The notes beneath the pieces were generated by a model that was not told the origin of the DNA, searched no databases, and saw only the letters and a list, made by a program, of their open reading frames with translations. From CG2-30-51-40 sp041753575 (GTDB lineage Bacteria; Desulfobacterota; DSM-4660; Desulfatiglandales; Desulfatiglandaceae), in contig JBGSUA010000034.1 in NCBI GenBank assembly GCA_041753575.1, forward strand, positions 1 to 40,101: DNA of 40,101 nucleotides, given 5' to 3'. Below, in pieces: positions 23,385 through 31,786 of the stretch. Made by a program: the position numbers and the translations under genes. Each line of letters opens with the position of its first letter. The first letter of the stretch is position 1.

Positions 23385-23870
23385 ATGGCTTCTGCCTGTT
23401 CAAGTGAAGACAATGCTCTTGTCTTACACACCTCCAGCCCTGAGGAGACAAAGGAGCTGGGGGCCAGACTAGGCAGAAGTTTGAGCCCAGGTGATGTGAT
23501 CGCGCTTTCCGGCGAGCTTGGAACGGGTAAGACCTGTTTCGCCAAGGGGGTAGCGCTGGGTCTCGGCGTGCCTCCGTCTCTGCCTGTCACCAGTCCGTCA
23601 TTTTCACTGGTAAATGAGTACGAGGAGGGGAGGATCAAGCTCTACCATATGGACGCGTACAGGCTCGAAAGTCTTGGTGCCTTTCTTGACGCAGGGCTTG
23701 ATAATTATTTCTACGAGGGAGGTGTGGCGGTCATGGAATGGTCGGACAGGTGGCCCCAGATACTGCCTGCAAGAAGCGTAAGGGTTAGCCTTTCCATTGA
23801 AGGCCTATCCGATAGGGGACATCGCCTCAGAGTCGAGATTTCAAGACCGCCCTCAGCCTTTTCTATATGA
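23385..23870 (+). CDS. tsaE: tRNA t6A threonylcarbamoyl transfer ATPase TsaE
   Basis: TsaE is the ATPase that works with TsaD and TsaB to put threonylcarbamoyl on A37 of ANN-decoding tRNAs. The P-loop GELGTGKT (43-50), the switch region VTSPSFSLVNEY, and YHMDAYRL followed by VAVMEWSDRW are family marks. 161 residues, full length. ATG 23385 lies 6 bases after pdxJ with AGGA upstream. tsaD is about 1.9 kb further on in the same direction; tsaB is not in the window. Confidence 0.94.
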   Translation: MASACSSEDNALVLHTSSPEETKELGARLGRSLSPGDVIALSGELGTGKTCFAKGVALGLGVPPSLPVTSPSFSLVNEYEEGRIKLYHMDAYRLESLGAFLDAGLDNYFYEGGVAVMEWSDRWPQILPARSVRVSLSIEGLSDRGHRLRVEISRPPSAFSI

Positions 23871-23885
23871 CACCTGGAGGTTTTT

Positions 23886-25118
23886 ATGGCGCTGATAGTA
23901 CAAAAATACGGGGGGACTTCGGTAGGAACGGTTGATAAGATAAAGGCCGTAGCCGCTAAGGTCATTGATTCTTACAGAAACGGCAACAAGATGGTGGTCG
24001 TTCTCTCGGCCATGGCCGGAAGGACGGATGGGCTTATAAAGCTCGCTAAACAGATATCTCCTGACCCTGATCCAAGGGAGCTGGACGTGCTTCTGGCAAC
24101 AGGGGAGCAGGAGAGCATTGCTTTATTTTCAATGGCGGTCAAGGATATGGGGTTTGAGGCTCAGTCTCTGCTTGGCTTCCAGATAGCCATTCATACGGAT
24201 CATCTGTTCGGCCGCGCAAAGATAAATCAGGTGGAGACGGATCGAATCTTAAAGGCGCTGGATGAAAACAAGATCGTCGCAATAGCCGGATTTCAGGGAC
24301 TGGATGAGCAGGGCGATATAACGACCCTCGGGAGAGGAGGCTCGGATACTACGGCTGTGGCCATTGCAGCGGCCATCAGAGCAGACGTATGCGAGATTTT
24401 TAAGGACGATGTGGAGGGTGTCTATACGACAAACCCGGAGGTTTGTCCAAAGGCAAAGAAATTGGATACAATCTCCTATGAAGAAATGCTCGAGATGGCA
24501 AGCTTGGGAGCCAAGGTGCTGGAGATAAGGGCTGTTGAGTTTGCCATGAAATACAATGTTCCTGTTTATGTAAGATCAACTTTTTCAGATACGAGGGGTA
24601 CCATGGTTGTTGCAGAAACAAAGGATATGGAAAAGGTTCTAGTTTCCGGGGTAGCTTACAGCAAGAATGAATCAAGGGTTACCATCAGGAAGGTACCCGA
24701 CCGCCCCGGCATTGCGAGTAGGATTTTTGATCCAGTCTTCGAATCGGGGATTGTGGTTGACATGATTGTGCAGAATACCAGCATAGATGGATCTACGGAT
24801 ATTACCTTCACAGTGCCGAAGCCTGATTTCTACAGGACCATGAAACTTGTTAGCCAGGTGGCCCAGGAGGTCGGCGCGGAGAAGGTGTTGGGTGATGAAG
24901 ACATCGCCAAGGTCTCCATAGTGGGAGTCGGTATGAGGACTCACGCCGGTGTGGCAAACCGGATGTTTGCCGCTCTTGCTTCCGAAAACATAAACATAAT
25001 GATGATAAGCACATCCGAAATAAAACTCTCGGTTGTGATTCAGGCAAAATACCTTGAGCTGGCTGTCAGGACTCTTCATAAGACCTTCGGGCTGGACGAC
25101 GAAGCAAAAGGCGAATAG
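23886..25118 (+). CDS. lysC: Aspartate kinase
   Basis: The enzyme phosphorylates L-aspartate, the entry step to lysine, threonine, methionine and diaminopimelate. The kinase domain carries KYGGTSVG (7-14), LLATGEQES, GFQGLDEQGDITTLGRGGSDTTAVA and KDDVEGVYTTNPEVCPKAKKL (most homologues read TDVDGVYT). The C-terminal third (about 265-410) holds two ACT domains (SRVTIRKVPDRPGIASRIF; VSIVGVGMRTHAGVANRMFAAL) for feedback by lysine or threonine. The 410-residue monofunctional form has no homoserine dehydrogenase. ATG 23886 has GGAGG five bases upstream. Confidence 0.95.
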   Translation: MALIVQKYGGTSVGTVDKIKAVAAKVIDSYRNGNKMVVVLSAMAGRTDGLIKLAKQISPDPDPRELDVLLATGEQESIALFSMAVKDMGFEAQSLLGFQIAIHTDHLFGRAKINQVETDRILKALDENKIVAIAGFQGLDEQGDITTLGRGGSDTTAVAIAAAIRADVCEIFKDDVEGVYTTNPEVCPKAKKLDTISYEEMLEMASLGAKVLEIRAVEFAMKYNVPVYVRSTFSDTRGTMVVAETKDMEKVLVSGVAYSKNESRVTIRKVPDRPGIASRIFDPVFESGIVVDMIVQNTSIDGSTDITFTVPKPDFYRTMKLVSQVAQEVGAEKVLGDEDIAKVSIVGVGMRTHAGVANRMFAALASENINIMMISTSEIKLSVVIQAKYLELAVRTLHKTFGLDDEAKGE

Positions 25119-25641
25119 GGGAAAGGCCTCCGCACTTCTCTTTTTTATACTGGCGCTTCTCTTAATGGGGCTGAGCGCCGTTCTTACGGGCCGGCCCGAG
25201 ACCTCCGCGAAGCTGGGTAATATATGCGCGGAGGCGCGCGGAGATGTAAAGAAGCCGGGAATATATTGCTTTTCAAGCAAACCGACCATAAGGGAACTGC
25301 TTTTGAAAGCGGAGGTTTCCGGTTGGCTCATTGGTTCAGAGCTTGATGCTGCTCTGGACTCAGGCAATGGAGTTGAAGTCTCGGTAGATGGGGGAAGGAT
25401 GAGGATCTCGCAGTTCGAGATCTCGGCCTTTCAAAAGATTACGCTCGGGATCCCTATATCCCTCGGCCGGGAATCAAGGGAAGGGCTGATGGCTGTGCCG
25501 GGGATAGGCCCACGTCTCGCGGACAGCATTATTGAAGAGAGAAACCGCAGGGGAGGCGCAATAACTGCAAGGGATCTGGGCGCTGTCAAGGGCATCGGCC
25601 CTAATCTCCTGGGGAATATCAAACTGTATTTTACTGAATGA
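25054..25641 (+). CDS. ComEA-like helix-hairpin-helix membrane-anchored protein
   Basis: ComEA-type proteins bind DNA outside the inner membrane during natural transformation. Here a basic N-terminus precedes one membrane segment (about 26-44), a SLBB-like domain (57-120, AEARGDVKKPGIYCF) and a double helix-hairpin-helix (146-193, VPGIGPRLADSII and VKGIGPNLLGNI). That layout matches ComEA. The start is uncertain: TTG 25054 overlaps lysC by 65 bases with only a weak ribosome site, and no ATG is available before the membrane segment. A role other than DNA uptake, such as polysaccharide binding through the SLBB part, is possible. Confidence 0.75.
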   Translation: MSWLSGLFIRPSGWTTKQKANRGKASALLFFILALLLMGLSAVLTGRPETSAKLGNICAEARGDVKKPGIYCFSSKPTIRELLLKAEVSGWLIGSELDAALDSGNGVEVSVDGGRMRISQFEISAFQKITLGIPISLGRESREGLMAVPGIGPRLADSIIEERNRRGGAITARDLGAVKGIGPNLLGNIKLYFTE

Positions 25642-25678
25642 GCGTTAGAGGTTTTGCCGAATTGTCTTCGAGATGGGG

Positions 25679-25706
25679 GGCGCCGTTGCGCGCCGCTCTT
25701 TTTTTT
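25679..25706 (+). terminator. Probable Rho-independent terminator before tsaD
   Basis: A GC-only 5-bp stem GGCGC (25679-25683) / GCGCC (25690-25694) with a 6-nt loop is followed after 4 nt by eight Ts (25699-25706). It probably ends the lysC/ComEA-like transcript. Confidence 0.65.
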
Positions 25707-25735
25707 ATAAGTCCGGGGAGGAAGGCCTGATAGGT

Positions 25736-26749
25736 TTGATAGTACTGGGAATAGACAGCTCCTGTGACGATACGGCTGCTGCAGTAGTGGCGGACGGAAA
25801 GATCGCCTTGTCCAGTGTGGTGCATTCGCAGATTGCCCTGCACCGGCCCCACGGAGGTGTGGTGCCTGAACTTGCCTCCAGGGAACACCTGAGAAACATC
25901 GGCCCGGTTGTCAGGGAGTCATTGAGCCAGGCCGGAGTTTCCCTTAAGAAGATAGAAGGCATAGCGGTCACTGTCGGCCCTGGTCTTATCGGATCTCTGC
26001 TCGTGGGCCTATACTATGCCAAGGCAATTTCTTTTTCCCTGGGCATACCCATGGTAGGGGTCAACCATCTTGAGGGGCACATCCTTTCTATATTTCTTGA
26101 GGACTCTGTTCCTGAATTTCCCTTTGTGGCTATGACGGTCTCAGGAGGACATACAAATATCTACATGGTTAAAAATGTGGGACAATACGATCAGCTTGCC
26201 CACACCGTAGATGATGCGGCAGGCGAGGCCTTGGACAAGGCGGCCAAGCTAATGGGCCTCGGTTATCCGGGAGGGGCGGTAATAGAAAAACTTTCGGCGG
26301 AGGGATCTCCTTTGAGCATCAGGTTCCCCCGCCCGATGATGTCGCCGGAGACTGCCGATTTCAGCTTCAGCGGATTGAAGACTGCCCTGGCTATGTATTA
26401 CAGAAAATGGAAAGACAACGAGGGCAAACCGCCTCAGGTGAGTCTGGCCGACATAGCGGCATCCTTTCAGGAGGCTGTAGTTGATGTTCTGACTGCAAAG
26501 CTTGTCTCCGCAGTAAGGATTACAGGTGTAAAGTCGGTTGTGCTAGCGGGGGGAGTGGCCTGCAACAATCGGCTCAGAGCTGGAATCCGGGAGGAAATGA
26601 ATCTGGAGCGGGTAAAGGTTTTCTTTCCGAGAGCTTCCTATTGTACTGATAACGGCGCTATGATAGCAGTAGCAGGTTTCCAAAGGCTGATTAAGGGTGA
26701 GAGGGCGGATCTGGGTATTGACGTGAGGTCCAGATATCCCATTGATTGA
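25736..26749 (+). CDS. tsaD: tRNA N6-threonylcarbamoyladenosine transferase TsaD
   Basis: TsaD transfers the threonylcarbamoyl group from its AMP derivative to A37 of tRNA. The ASKHA-type fold opens with IVLGIDSSCDDTAAAVV. The metal-binding HxxxH is NHLEGH, and other marks are VTVGPGLIGSLLVG, AMTVSGGHTNIY, DDAAGEALDKAAKLMGLGYPGG, DFSFSGLKTA, AGGVACNNRLR and YCTDNGAMIA. The TTG at 25736 gives 337 residues, the normal length, with AGGAAGG ten bases upstream. The frame is open further upstream, but that would run through the terminator. Confidence 0.94.
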   Translation: MIVLGIDSSCDDTAAAVVADGKIALSSVVHSQIALHRPHGGVVPELASREHLRNIGPVVRESLSQAGVSLKKIEGIAVTVGPGLIGSLLVGLYYAKAISFSLGIPMVGVNHLEGHILSIFLEDSVPEFPFVAMTVSGGHTNIYMVKNVGQYDQLAHTVDDAAGEALDKAAKLMGLGYPGGAVIEKLSAEGSPLSIRFPRPMMSPETADFSFSGLKTALAMYYRKWKDNEGKPPQVSLADIAASFQEAVVDVLTAKLVSAVRITGVKSVVLAGGVACNNRLRAGIREEMNLERVKVFFPRASYCTDNGAMIAVAGFQRLIKGERADLGIDVRSRYPID

Positions 26750-26814
26750 TCAGCGCATGAGATTCGCGGGGTGAACCGGATATATTCAGCCAGTCAGCAG
26801 AGGTCTGACAGACA

Positions 26815-27345
26815 TTGGTATTAAAGAGGCGACTTAAGTATTACTACCTGAAATTGCTAAGGCTTAAGGGCGAGCCCCATGAACTTGCCATGGGCATGGC
26901 GGTCGGCGTATTTGCGGGCACCATGCCTATTCTGCCTTTTCAGTCTGCATTAGCGATAGCTCTGGCATTGGTATTCAGGGCCAGTAAGATCACGGCCCTT
27001 CTTGGAACATGGATCAGCAATCCCCTCAACTGGTATTTTTTGTATTATTATTCCTACAAGATCGGGGCGGGATTACTGGGCATCAAGCAGAAAGGAAAAT
27101 CCTTCTCCACTATTATGGATGCGATGGGTCGTTTGGAGGACCCCATGGAGCTTGTCAGGACGATCCTGGGATCCGGAGAATGGATATTGGCGGCCTTTAT
27201 TCTGGGGGGTCTTGTGCTTGCGGCTTGCACAACGCCTCCTTCCTACTTTTTTTCTCTGTATTTTTTTAAGGCCATGAAAAGGTGGCGTGAGAAAAGGAAA
27301 CTGAAAGGAAAGAGATGCCCACGGGTTTCATGGAGAGCCTCTTGA
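26815..27345 (+). CDS. DUF2062 family integral membrane protein
   Basis: The 176-residue product matches the DUF2062 pattern: GEPHELAMGMAVGVFAGTMPILPFQSALAIALALVF, then NWYFLYYYSYKIG, with about three or four membrane helices and a basic tail. Family function is unknown; members often sit beside glycosyltransferase or lipid genes. The start TTG 26815 keeps the conserved basic KRRLKYYYLKLLRLKG segment; AGAGG lies about 10 bases upstream. It overlaps rsmA by 31 bases. Confidence 0.85.
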   Translation: MVLKRRLKYYYLKLLRLKGEPHELAMGMAVGVFAGTMPILPFQSALAIALALVFRASKITALLGTWISNPLNWYFLYYYSYKIGAGLLGIKQKGKSFSTIMDAMGRLEDPMELVRTILGSGEWILAAFILGGLVLAACTTPPSYFFSLYFFKAMKRWREKRKLKGKRCPRVSWRAS

Positions 27346-28157
27346 TCTGTCCTCCCAAGAAATCCCTAGGGCAGCACTTTCTCAAAGAAAAAGGCATCAT
27401 AGATCATATCATCGGCCTGGCCCGGTTTGACCGCTCCGATACCGTGCTCGAGATAGGACCCGGCCGCGGAGCCCTTACAATCCCTCTGGCAAAGACGGTT
27501 GCTACGCTTGTGGCTGTAGAAAAAGATGAAGAGCTTGCCGCGGACCTGAAGGCAAGAATGCGACTTGAAGGTATCTCAAATGTTATTTTAATCACAGAGG
27601 ATATTCTCAGGTGGGATTTCAAGAACATGCCTTGCAGCGGGGGACCGTTTCACGCGATTGGCAATCTCCCGTACAATATTTCAAAACCCGTCCTTGAAAA
27701 GCTTGTATTAAACCGCAAGTTGATCGGCAGGGCACTGCTCATGCTCCAAAAGGAAGTCGCGGCGAGGGTTACGGCGTCTCCGGGAGGTAAGATTTATGGG
27801 GCTTTGAGCGTTTTTGTGCAATACCATGCAAGGGCGTCTATCCAGCTCCAGGTGGCAAGCGGATCTTTTTTCCCAAGGCCCAGGGTTGATTCTACGGTTA
27901 TTGAGCTTGATTTTCAAAAATCATATCCTGCCCGGGCTTTAGATGACGGACTCTTTACAAGGGTGGTCAAGGGGGCGTTCGCCCACAGGAGAAAAACCAT
28001 CCTCAATTCCCTTAGAGGTTATTTTCCTTTGTTGGAGCGCGGCAGCATAGCGGCATCCCTTGATAAGGCAGGAATTGATCCCACCTCCAGGGCGGAGAGC
28101 CTTTCTATTGAGGATTTTTTGCGCCTTACTTCTACAATGGATTTGACAATAACTTAG
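27315..28157 (+). CDS. rsmA: 16S rRNA adenine-N6-dimethyltransferase RsmA (KsgA)
   Basis: RsmA dimethylates two adjacent adenosines near the 3' end of 16S rRNA using S-adenosylmethionine. Visible motifs are KKSLGQHFLKEKG, EIGPGRGALTIPLA (SAM-binding loop), VAVEKDEELA, the catalytic NLPYNISKPVLEKL, and the C-terminal FFPRPRVDSTVIEL and FAHRRKTILNSL. 280 residues. ATG 27315 has AAAGGA six bases upstream and lies in the end of the DUF2062 gene. Confidence 0.95.
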   Translation: MPTGFMESLLICPPKKSLGQHFLKEKGIIDHIIGLARFDRSDTVLEIGPGRGALTIPLAKTVATLVAVEKDEELAADLKARMRLEGISNVILITEDILRWDFKNMPCSGGPFHAIGNLPYNISKPVLEKLVLNRKLIGRALLMLQKEVAARVTASPGGKIYGALSVFVQYHARASIQLQVASGSFFPRPRVDSTVIELDFQKSYPARALDDGLFTRVVKGAFAHRRKTILNSLRGYFPLLERGSIAASLDKAGIDPTSRAESLSIEDFLRLTSTMDLTIT

Positions 28158-28207
28158 AATCATTGTAAATAAATCAGCTCTAATTCACATGGACGAAAGG
28201 CGATCTC

Positions 28208-29050
28208 ATGGAGCTCATTGAGTCTGTGGCCCTTATGCAGGCAAAGGCAGAGGAGCTTAGAATTTCCGGTAATACAATTGGATTTGTTCCGACAATGGGA
28301 TTCCTCCATGAGGGGCATCTGGAGCTTATGAGGGTGGCGCGGAGGCTTGCAGACAAGGTGGTTGTAAGCATCTTCGTAAACCCGACGCAATTTGGACCGC
28401 AGGAGGACTTTGAAAAGTATCCGAGTGACACTGAGGGAGATCTTGCTAAAGTTGAGGGGGTGCCGGTTGACATAGTCTTTATGCCTGGTGTCCGCGATAT
28501 GTATCCGGGAGGCTCCCAGACCAATGTAAGCGTAAAGGATCTAAGCCGGCATTTATGTGGCCTTTCAAGACCCGGCCACTTTGACGGCGTTACAACGGTA
28601 GTGTCGAAACTCTTCAATATCATCAAGCCCCACATAGCGGTTTTCGGTCAGAAAGACTATCAACAGCTCGCGGTAATAAGCCGAATGGTTGAAGATATGA
28701 ATATGGACATAGAAATCGTGGGGGTTCCTACGGTCCGCGAGAAAGATGGCCTTGCCATGAGTTCAAGGAATGCCTACTTGAGCCCTGAAGAAAGATTTTC
28801 CGCTCTTTGTCTGAAGAAGGCAATGGATCTGGCCGCGAATATATATGTATCCGGAGAGCGCGACGCCTCGGCACTGCGCAGCTCCATGGAGAAGCTCATC
28901 CTCAGCCATCCATTCACCATTATTGACTATATCGCGGTTTGTGATCCGGTCACACTCGATGATCTTCAGACGGTCGGCGATCACGCCCTTGTAGCCCTTG
29001 CGGTGAAGGTTGGAAAGACGAGACTTATTGATAACTGTATTTTAAAATAA
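28208..29050 (+). CDS. panC: Pantothenate synthetase
   Basis: PanC joins pantoate and beta-alanine with ATP to make pantothenate, the precursor of CoA. The nucleotidyltransferase motif HxGH is HEGH in PTMGFLHEGHLEL. Further marks are SIFVNPTQFGPQEDFEKYP, HFDGVTTVVSKLFNI, FGQKDYQQLAVI and the KMSKS-like loop GLAMSSRNAYLS. 280 residues, full length. ATG 28208 has AAAGGCG about 7 bases upstream. No other pantothenate gene is in the window. Confidence 0.96.
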   Translation: MELIESVALMQAKAEELRISGNTIGFVPTMGFLHEGHLELMRVARRLADKVVVSIFVNPTQFGPQEDFEKYPSDTEGDLAKVEGVPVDIVFMPGVRDMYPGGSQTNVSVKDLSRHLCGLSRPGHFDGVTTVVSKLFNIIKPHIAVFGQKDYQQLAVISRMVEDMNMDIEIVGVPTVREKDGLAMSSRNAYLSPEERFSALCLKKAMDLAANIYVSGERDASALRSSMEKLILSHPFTIIDYIAVCDPVTLDDLQTVGDHALVALAVKVGKTRLIDNCILK

Positions 29051-29076
29051 TGAAATAATTTTGAAAGGAGTGGTGT

Positions 29077-30240
29077 ATGAAACCCTCAAATTTTCTATTT
29101 ACCTCAGAATCCGTTACCGAGGGGCACCCCGACAAGGTTGCGGATCAGATATCCGATCATGTGCTCGATAGAATTATTGAGCAGGACCCCAATTCCAGGG
29201 TTGCCTGCGAAACCCTCGTCACTACAGGTCTTGCCCTGATAGCAGGCGAAATCACTACGAAGGCCTACGTGGATTTCCCCGAGGTGGTAAGGGAGACCGT
29301 AAAGGATATAGGTTACAACAGTTCAGATATGGGATTCGACTGGGCCACCTGTGCTGTCATCTCCACCATTGACAAGCAATCTCCTGACATTGCTATGGGT
29401 GTTAACGGAACCGGCCTCCTGAAGGAGCAGGGGGCAGGAGATCAGGGGCTTATGTTTGGCTATGCCTGCAAGGATACAATAGCACTCATGCCTATGCCCA
29501 TATATCTCGCCCACAGGCTGACCAGGCGGCTTGCCTATGTGAGAAAATCCGGACAACTGCCATGGCTGAGGCCCGACGGGAAATCACAGGTTACGGTCCA
29601 GTATATTGACGGAAAGCCCGCAAGCGTCCATACGGTGGTCATAGCGGCGCAGCACTCTCCTGATGTGGACTATGACACCCTGCGCGAGGCTATCATAGAG
29701 CACGTTATCAGAGAGGTTATACCGGCTGAGATGCTCCACGAAAAGACTCAGTTTTTCATCAACACAACAGGAAGATTCGTGGTGGGAGGCCCCATGGGAG
29801 ATTGCGGCCTCACCGGTAGAAAAATAATAATGGATACCTACGGAGGGTTCGGCTACCACGGAGGGGGAGCCTTTTCCGGAAAAGACCCCACAAAGGTTGA
29901 TAGAAGCGCATCCTACATGTGCCGCTATATAGCCAAGAATATCGTTGCGGCCGGCCTTGCGGAGCGTTGTGAGATCCAGGTGGCATATACCATAGGCAGG
30001 GCACAGCCTGTTTCAGTGATGGTTGGTGCTTACAGCACAGGCGTCGTCTCCAGCGCCGAGCTTACTGAGATAGTGAAGAAGCTCTTCGATCTCAGACCCA
30101 GGGCCATTATTGAAAGGCTTGATCTTCTTAAGCCGATATACAAAAAAACATGTAATTATGGACATTTCGGCCGGGATCTTCCTGAGTTTACCTGGGAGAA
30201 GACCGATATGATTGAGGACATTAAGAGGGCTATACAATAA
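29077..30240 (+). CDS. metK: S-adenosylmethionine synthetase
   Basis: MetK makes S-adenosylmethionine from methionine and ATP. Conserved blocks: FTSESVTEGHPDKVADQISD, GAGDQGLMFGYA, LRPDGKSQVTVQY, FVVGGPMGDCGLTGRKIIMDTYGG and GGAFSGKDPTKVDRSASYM. 387 residues, full length. AAGGAG lies seven bases before the ATG. ahcY follows after 16 bases, so the activated-methyl donor and the recycling of its by-product are probably coexpressed. The short upstream gap (26 bp) leaves no room for a SAM riboswitch. Confidence 0.97.
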   Translation: MKPSNFLFTSESVTEGHPDKVADQISDHVLDRIIEQDPNSRVACETLVTTGLALIAGEITTKAYVDFPEVVRETVKDIGYNSSDMGFDWATCAVISTIDKQSPDIAMGVNGTGLLKEQGAGDQGLMFGYACKDTIALMPMPIYLAHRLTRRLAYVRKSGQLPWLRPDGKSQVTVQYIDGKPASVHTVVIAAQHSPDVDYDTLREAIIEHVIREVIPAEMLHEKTQFFINTTGRFVVGGPMGDCGLTGRKIIMDTYGGFGYHGGGAFSGKDPTKVDRSASYMCRYIAKNIVAAGLAERCEIQVAYTIGRAQPVSVMVGAYSTGVVSSAELTEIVKKLFDLRPRAIIERLDLLKPIYKKTCNYGHFGRDLPEFTWEKTDMIEDIKRAIQ

Positions 30241-30256
30241 TTAAGGAGTGATTCTA

Positions 30257-31582
30257 ATGGATTATGATATAAAGGATATAAATCTGGCGACAAAAGGGCG
30301 TCTGCGCATAGAGTGGGCGGAGATGAGCATGCCTGTTTTGCGCAAGATCAGGGAGAGGTTCGAAAAGGAAAGGCCCTTGAAAGGCCTCAGGCTTTCAGCT
30401 TGTCTGCATGTCACAACCGAGACCGCGGGACTTGTGAAGACCCTCAAGGCCGGTGGAGCCGAAGTGGTAGTGTGCGCGTCAAACCCCCTTTCCACTCAGG
30501 ATGACGTTGCGGCAGCTCTTGTGGCAGACCATGAAATTCCTGTTTTCGCCATAAAGGGAGAAGATCATGGGACATATTACAGCCATATCCTGTCTGCCTT
30601 GAAGCACAAGCCCAATCTGACCATGGACGATGGAGCGGACCTTGTAGGCTCTCTCCATTTCATAGCGCTTGAAAGATGGGCGGATCTTGAACCTTCAGTT
30701 GCCGCATGGGCAAGGGGCCTCACCAGTGCAGAAAGGGAGGAGCTTCTTAAGGGTGTTATCGGCGGGACAGAAGAGACGACTACAGGGGTGATAAGGCTGA
30801 GGAGCATGGAGCAGGACGGGGTCCTCAAGTTTCCCATCGTATCCGTAAATGATGCGGACACAAAGCATCTCTTTGATAACCGATACGGCACTGGGCAAAG
30901 CACGGTTGACGGGATCATCAGGGCCACAAACAGACTCCTTGCCGGTTCAAACTTCGTGGCCAGCGGCTACGGCTGGTGCGGCCGAGGGGTCGCAATGCGC
31001 GCAAAGGGTCACGGGGCAAGGGTGATCGTGTGCGAGGTAAATCCCTTGAGGGCTCTTGAGGCGGTTATGGACGGATATGATGTTATGCCCATAGCAAAGG
31101 CCGCTCCAATAGGCGATTTCTTCTGCACACTCACCGGTGATATACGTGTGATCAGGCAGGAGCACTTTCTTGCCATGAAAGACGGCGCCATCATATCCAA
31201 CTCAGGACACTTCGATGTGGAGCTGGATCTTCCGGGCCTGGTTGCAGCTTCCACGGCCCGCAGAGGGATCAGGGAATTTGTTGAGGAATTCACCCTCAAA
31301 AACGGCAGAAGAATATATCTCCTTGGAGAGGGCAGGCTTGTCAATCTGGCCGCTGCGGAAGGGCATCCCTCAAGCGTGATGGATATGAGCTTTGCCAACC
31401 AGGCCCTATCCGCTGAGTATATGTCATCAAATCACAAGGGGCTTTCAAAAAAGGTGTATCCTGTGCCTGCTGAGATAGATCGCGAAATCGCACGCCTTAA
31501 ACTTGAGTCAATGGGGATACACATTGATTCTTTGACACCGGAACAGGAAAAATACCTTGCCTCCTGGGATATGGGCACCTAG
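30257..31582 (+). CDS. ahcY: Adenosylhomocysteinase
   Basis: This NAD-dependent enzyme splits S-adenosylhomocysteine to adenosine and homocysteine, relieving product inhibition of methyltransferases. Motifs: LHVTTETAGLVKTLKAGGAEV, CASNPLSTQDDVAAAL, EETTTGVIRL, and the Rossmann phrase GYGWCGRGVAMRAKGHGARVIVCEVNP, then SNSGHFDVELDL and GEGRLVNLAAAEGHPSSVMDMSF. 441 residues. The C-terminus ends LTPEQEKYLASWDMGT, the archaeal/bacterial short-type ending, and not the KPDHYRY of the long form. ATG 30257 has AAGGAG nine bases upstream; a GTG three codons earlier falls too near that site. Confidence 0.96.
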   Translation: MDYDIKDINLATKGRLRIEWAEMSMPVLRKIRERFEKERPLKGLRLSACLHVTTETAGLVKTLKAGGAEVVVCASNPLSTQDDVAAALVADHEIPVFAIKGEDHGTYYSHILSALKHKPNLTMDDGADLVGSLHFIALERWADLEPSVAAWARGLTSAEREELLKGVIGGTEETTTGVIRLRSMEQDGVLKFPIVSVNDADTKHLFDNRYGTGQSTVDGIIRATNRLLAGSNFVASGYGWCGRGVAMRAKGHGARVIVCEVNPLRALEAVMDGYDVMPIAKAAPIGDFFCTLTGDIRVIRQEHFLAMKDGAIISNSGHFDVELDLPGLVAASTARRGIREFVEEFTLKNGRRIYLLGEGRLVNLAAAEGHPSSVMDMSFANQALSAEYMSSNHKGLSKKVYPVPAEIDREIARLKLESMGIHIDSLTPEQEKYLASWDMGT

Positions 31583-31786
31583 ACTTATTGAAAGCAATCA
31601 CAGGATGTCCTGCCGGAACCTTTATTGCTTCCAAGTCTTTCGGCCTGTTCTTTTTGGCGCAGAGAGGGATAGATCCCCCCTCTGCGTTGGGGACTCCTTA
31701 CGGCCTCGAGATCCCTCGCAGATAGCGCTGAAAATATGGCGGCTTCCCGCCGATCTTGAAGTAAAAGGGTTCATCAAGGGGTACCA
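31583..31786. other. Gap between ahcY and the ABC transporter operon
   Basis: No gene is seen. A strong hairpin lies at 31658-31686 (CGCAGAG/CTCTGCG with inner GGG/CCC pairing) but is followed by TTGGGG and not a T tract. A second small hairpin GGCGG/CCGCC lies at 31738-31751. They may form a Rho-dependent stop for metK-ahcY or an mRNA leader for the transporter. Confidence 0.45.

Noticed and set aside
29051..29076. SAM or SAH riboswitch before metK or ahcY
   Set aside because: The intergenic gaps are only 26 and 16 bases, too short for any known class.
31658..31686. Rho-independent terminator after ahcY
   Set aside because: The hairpin is strong but followed by TTGGGG and not a T tract, so I left it as an unassigned inverted repeat.
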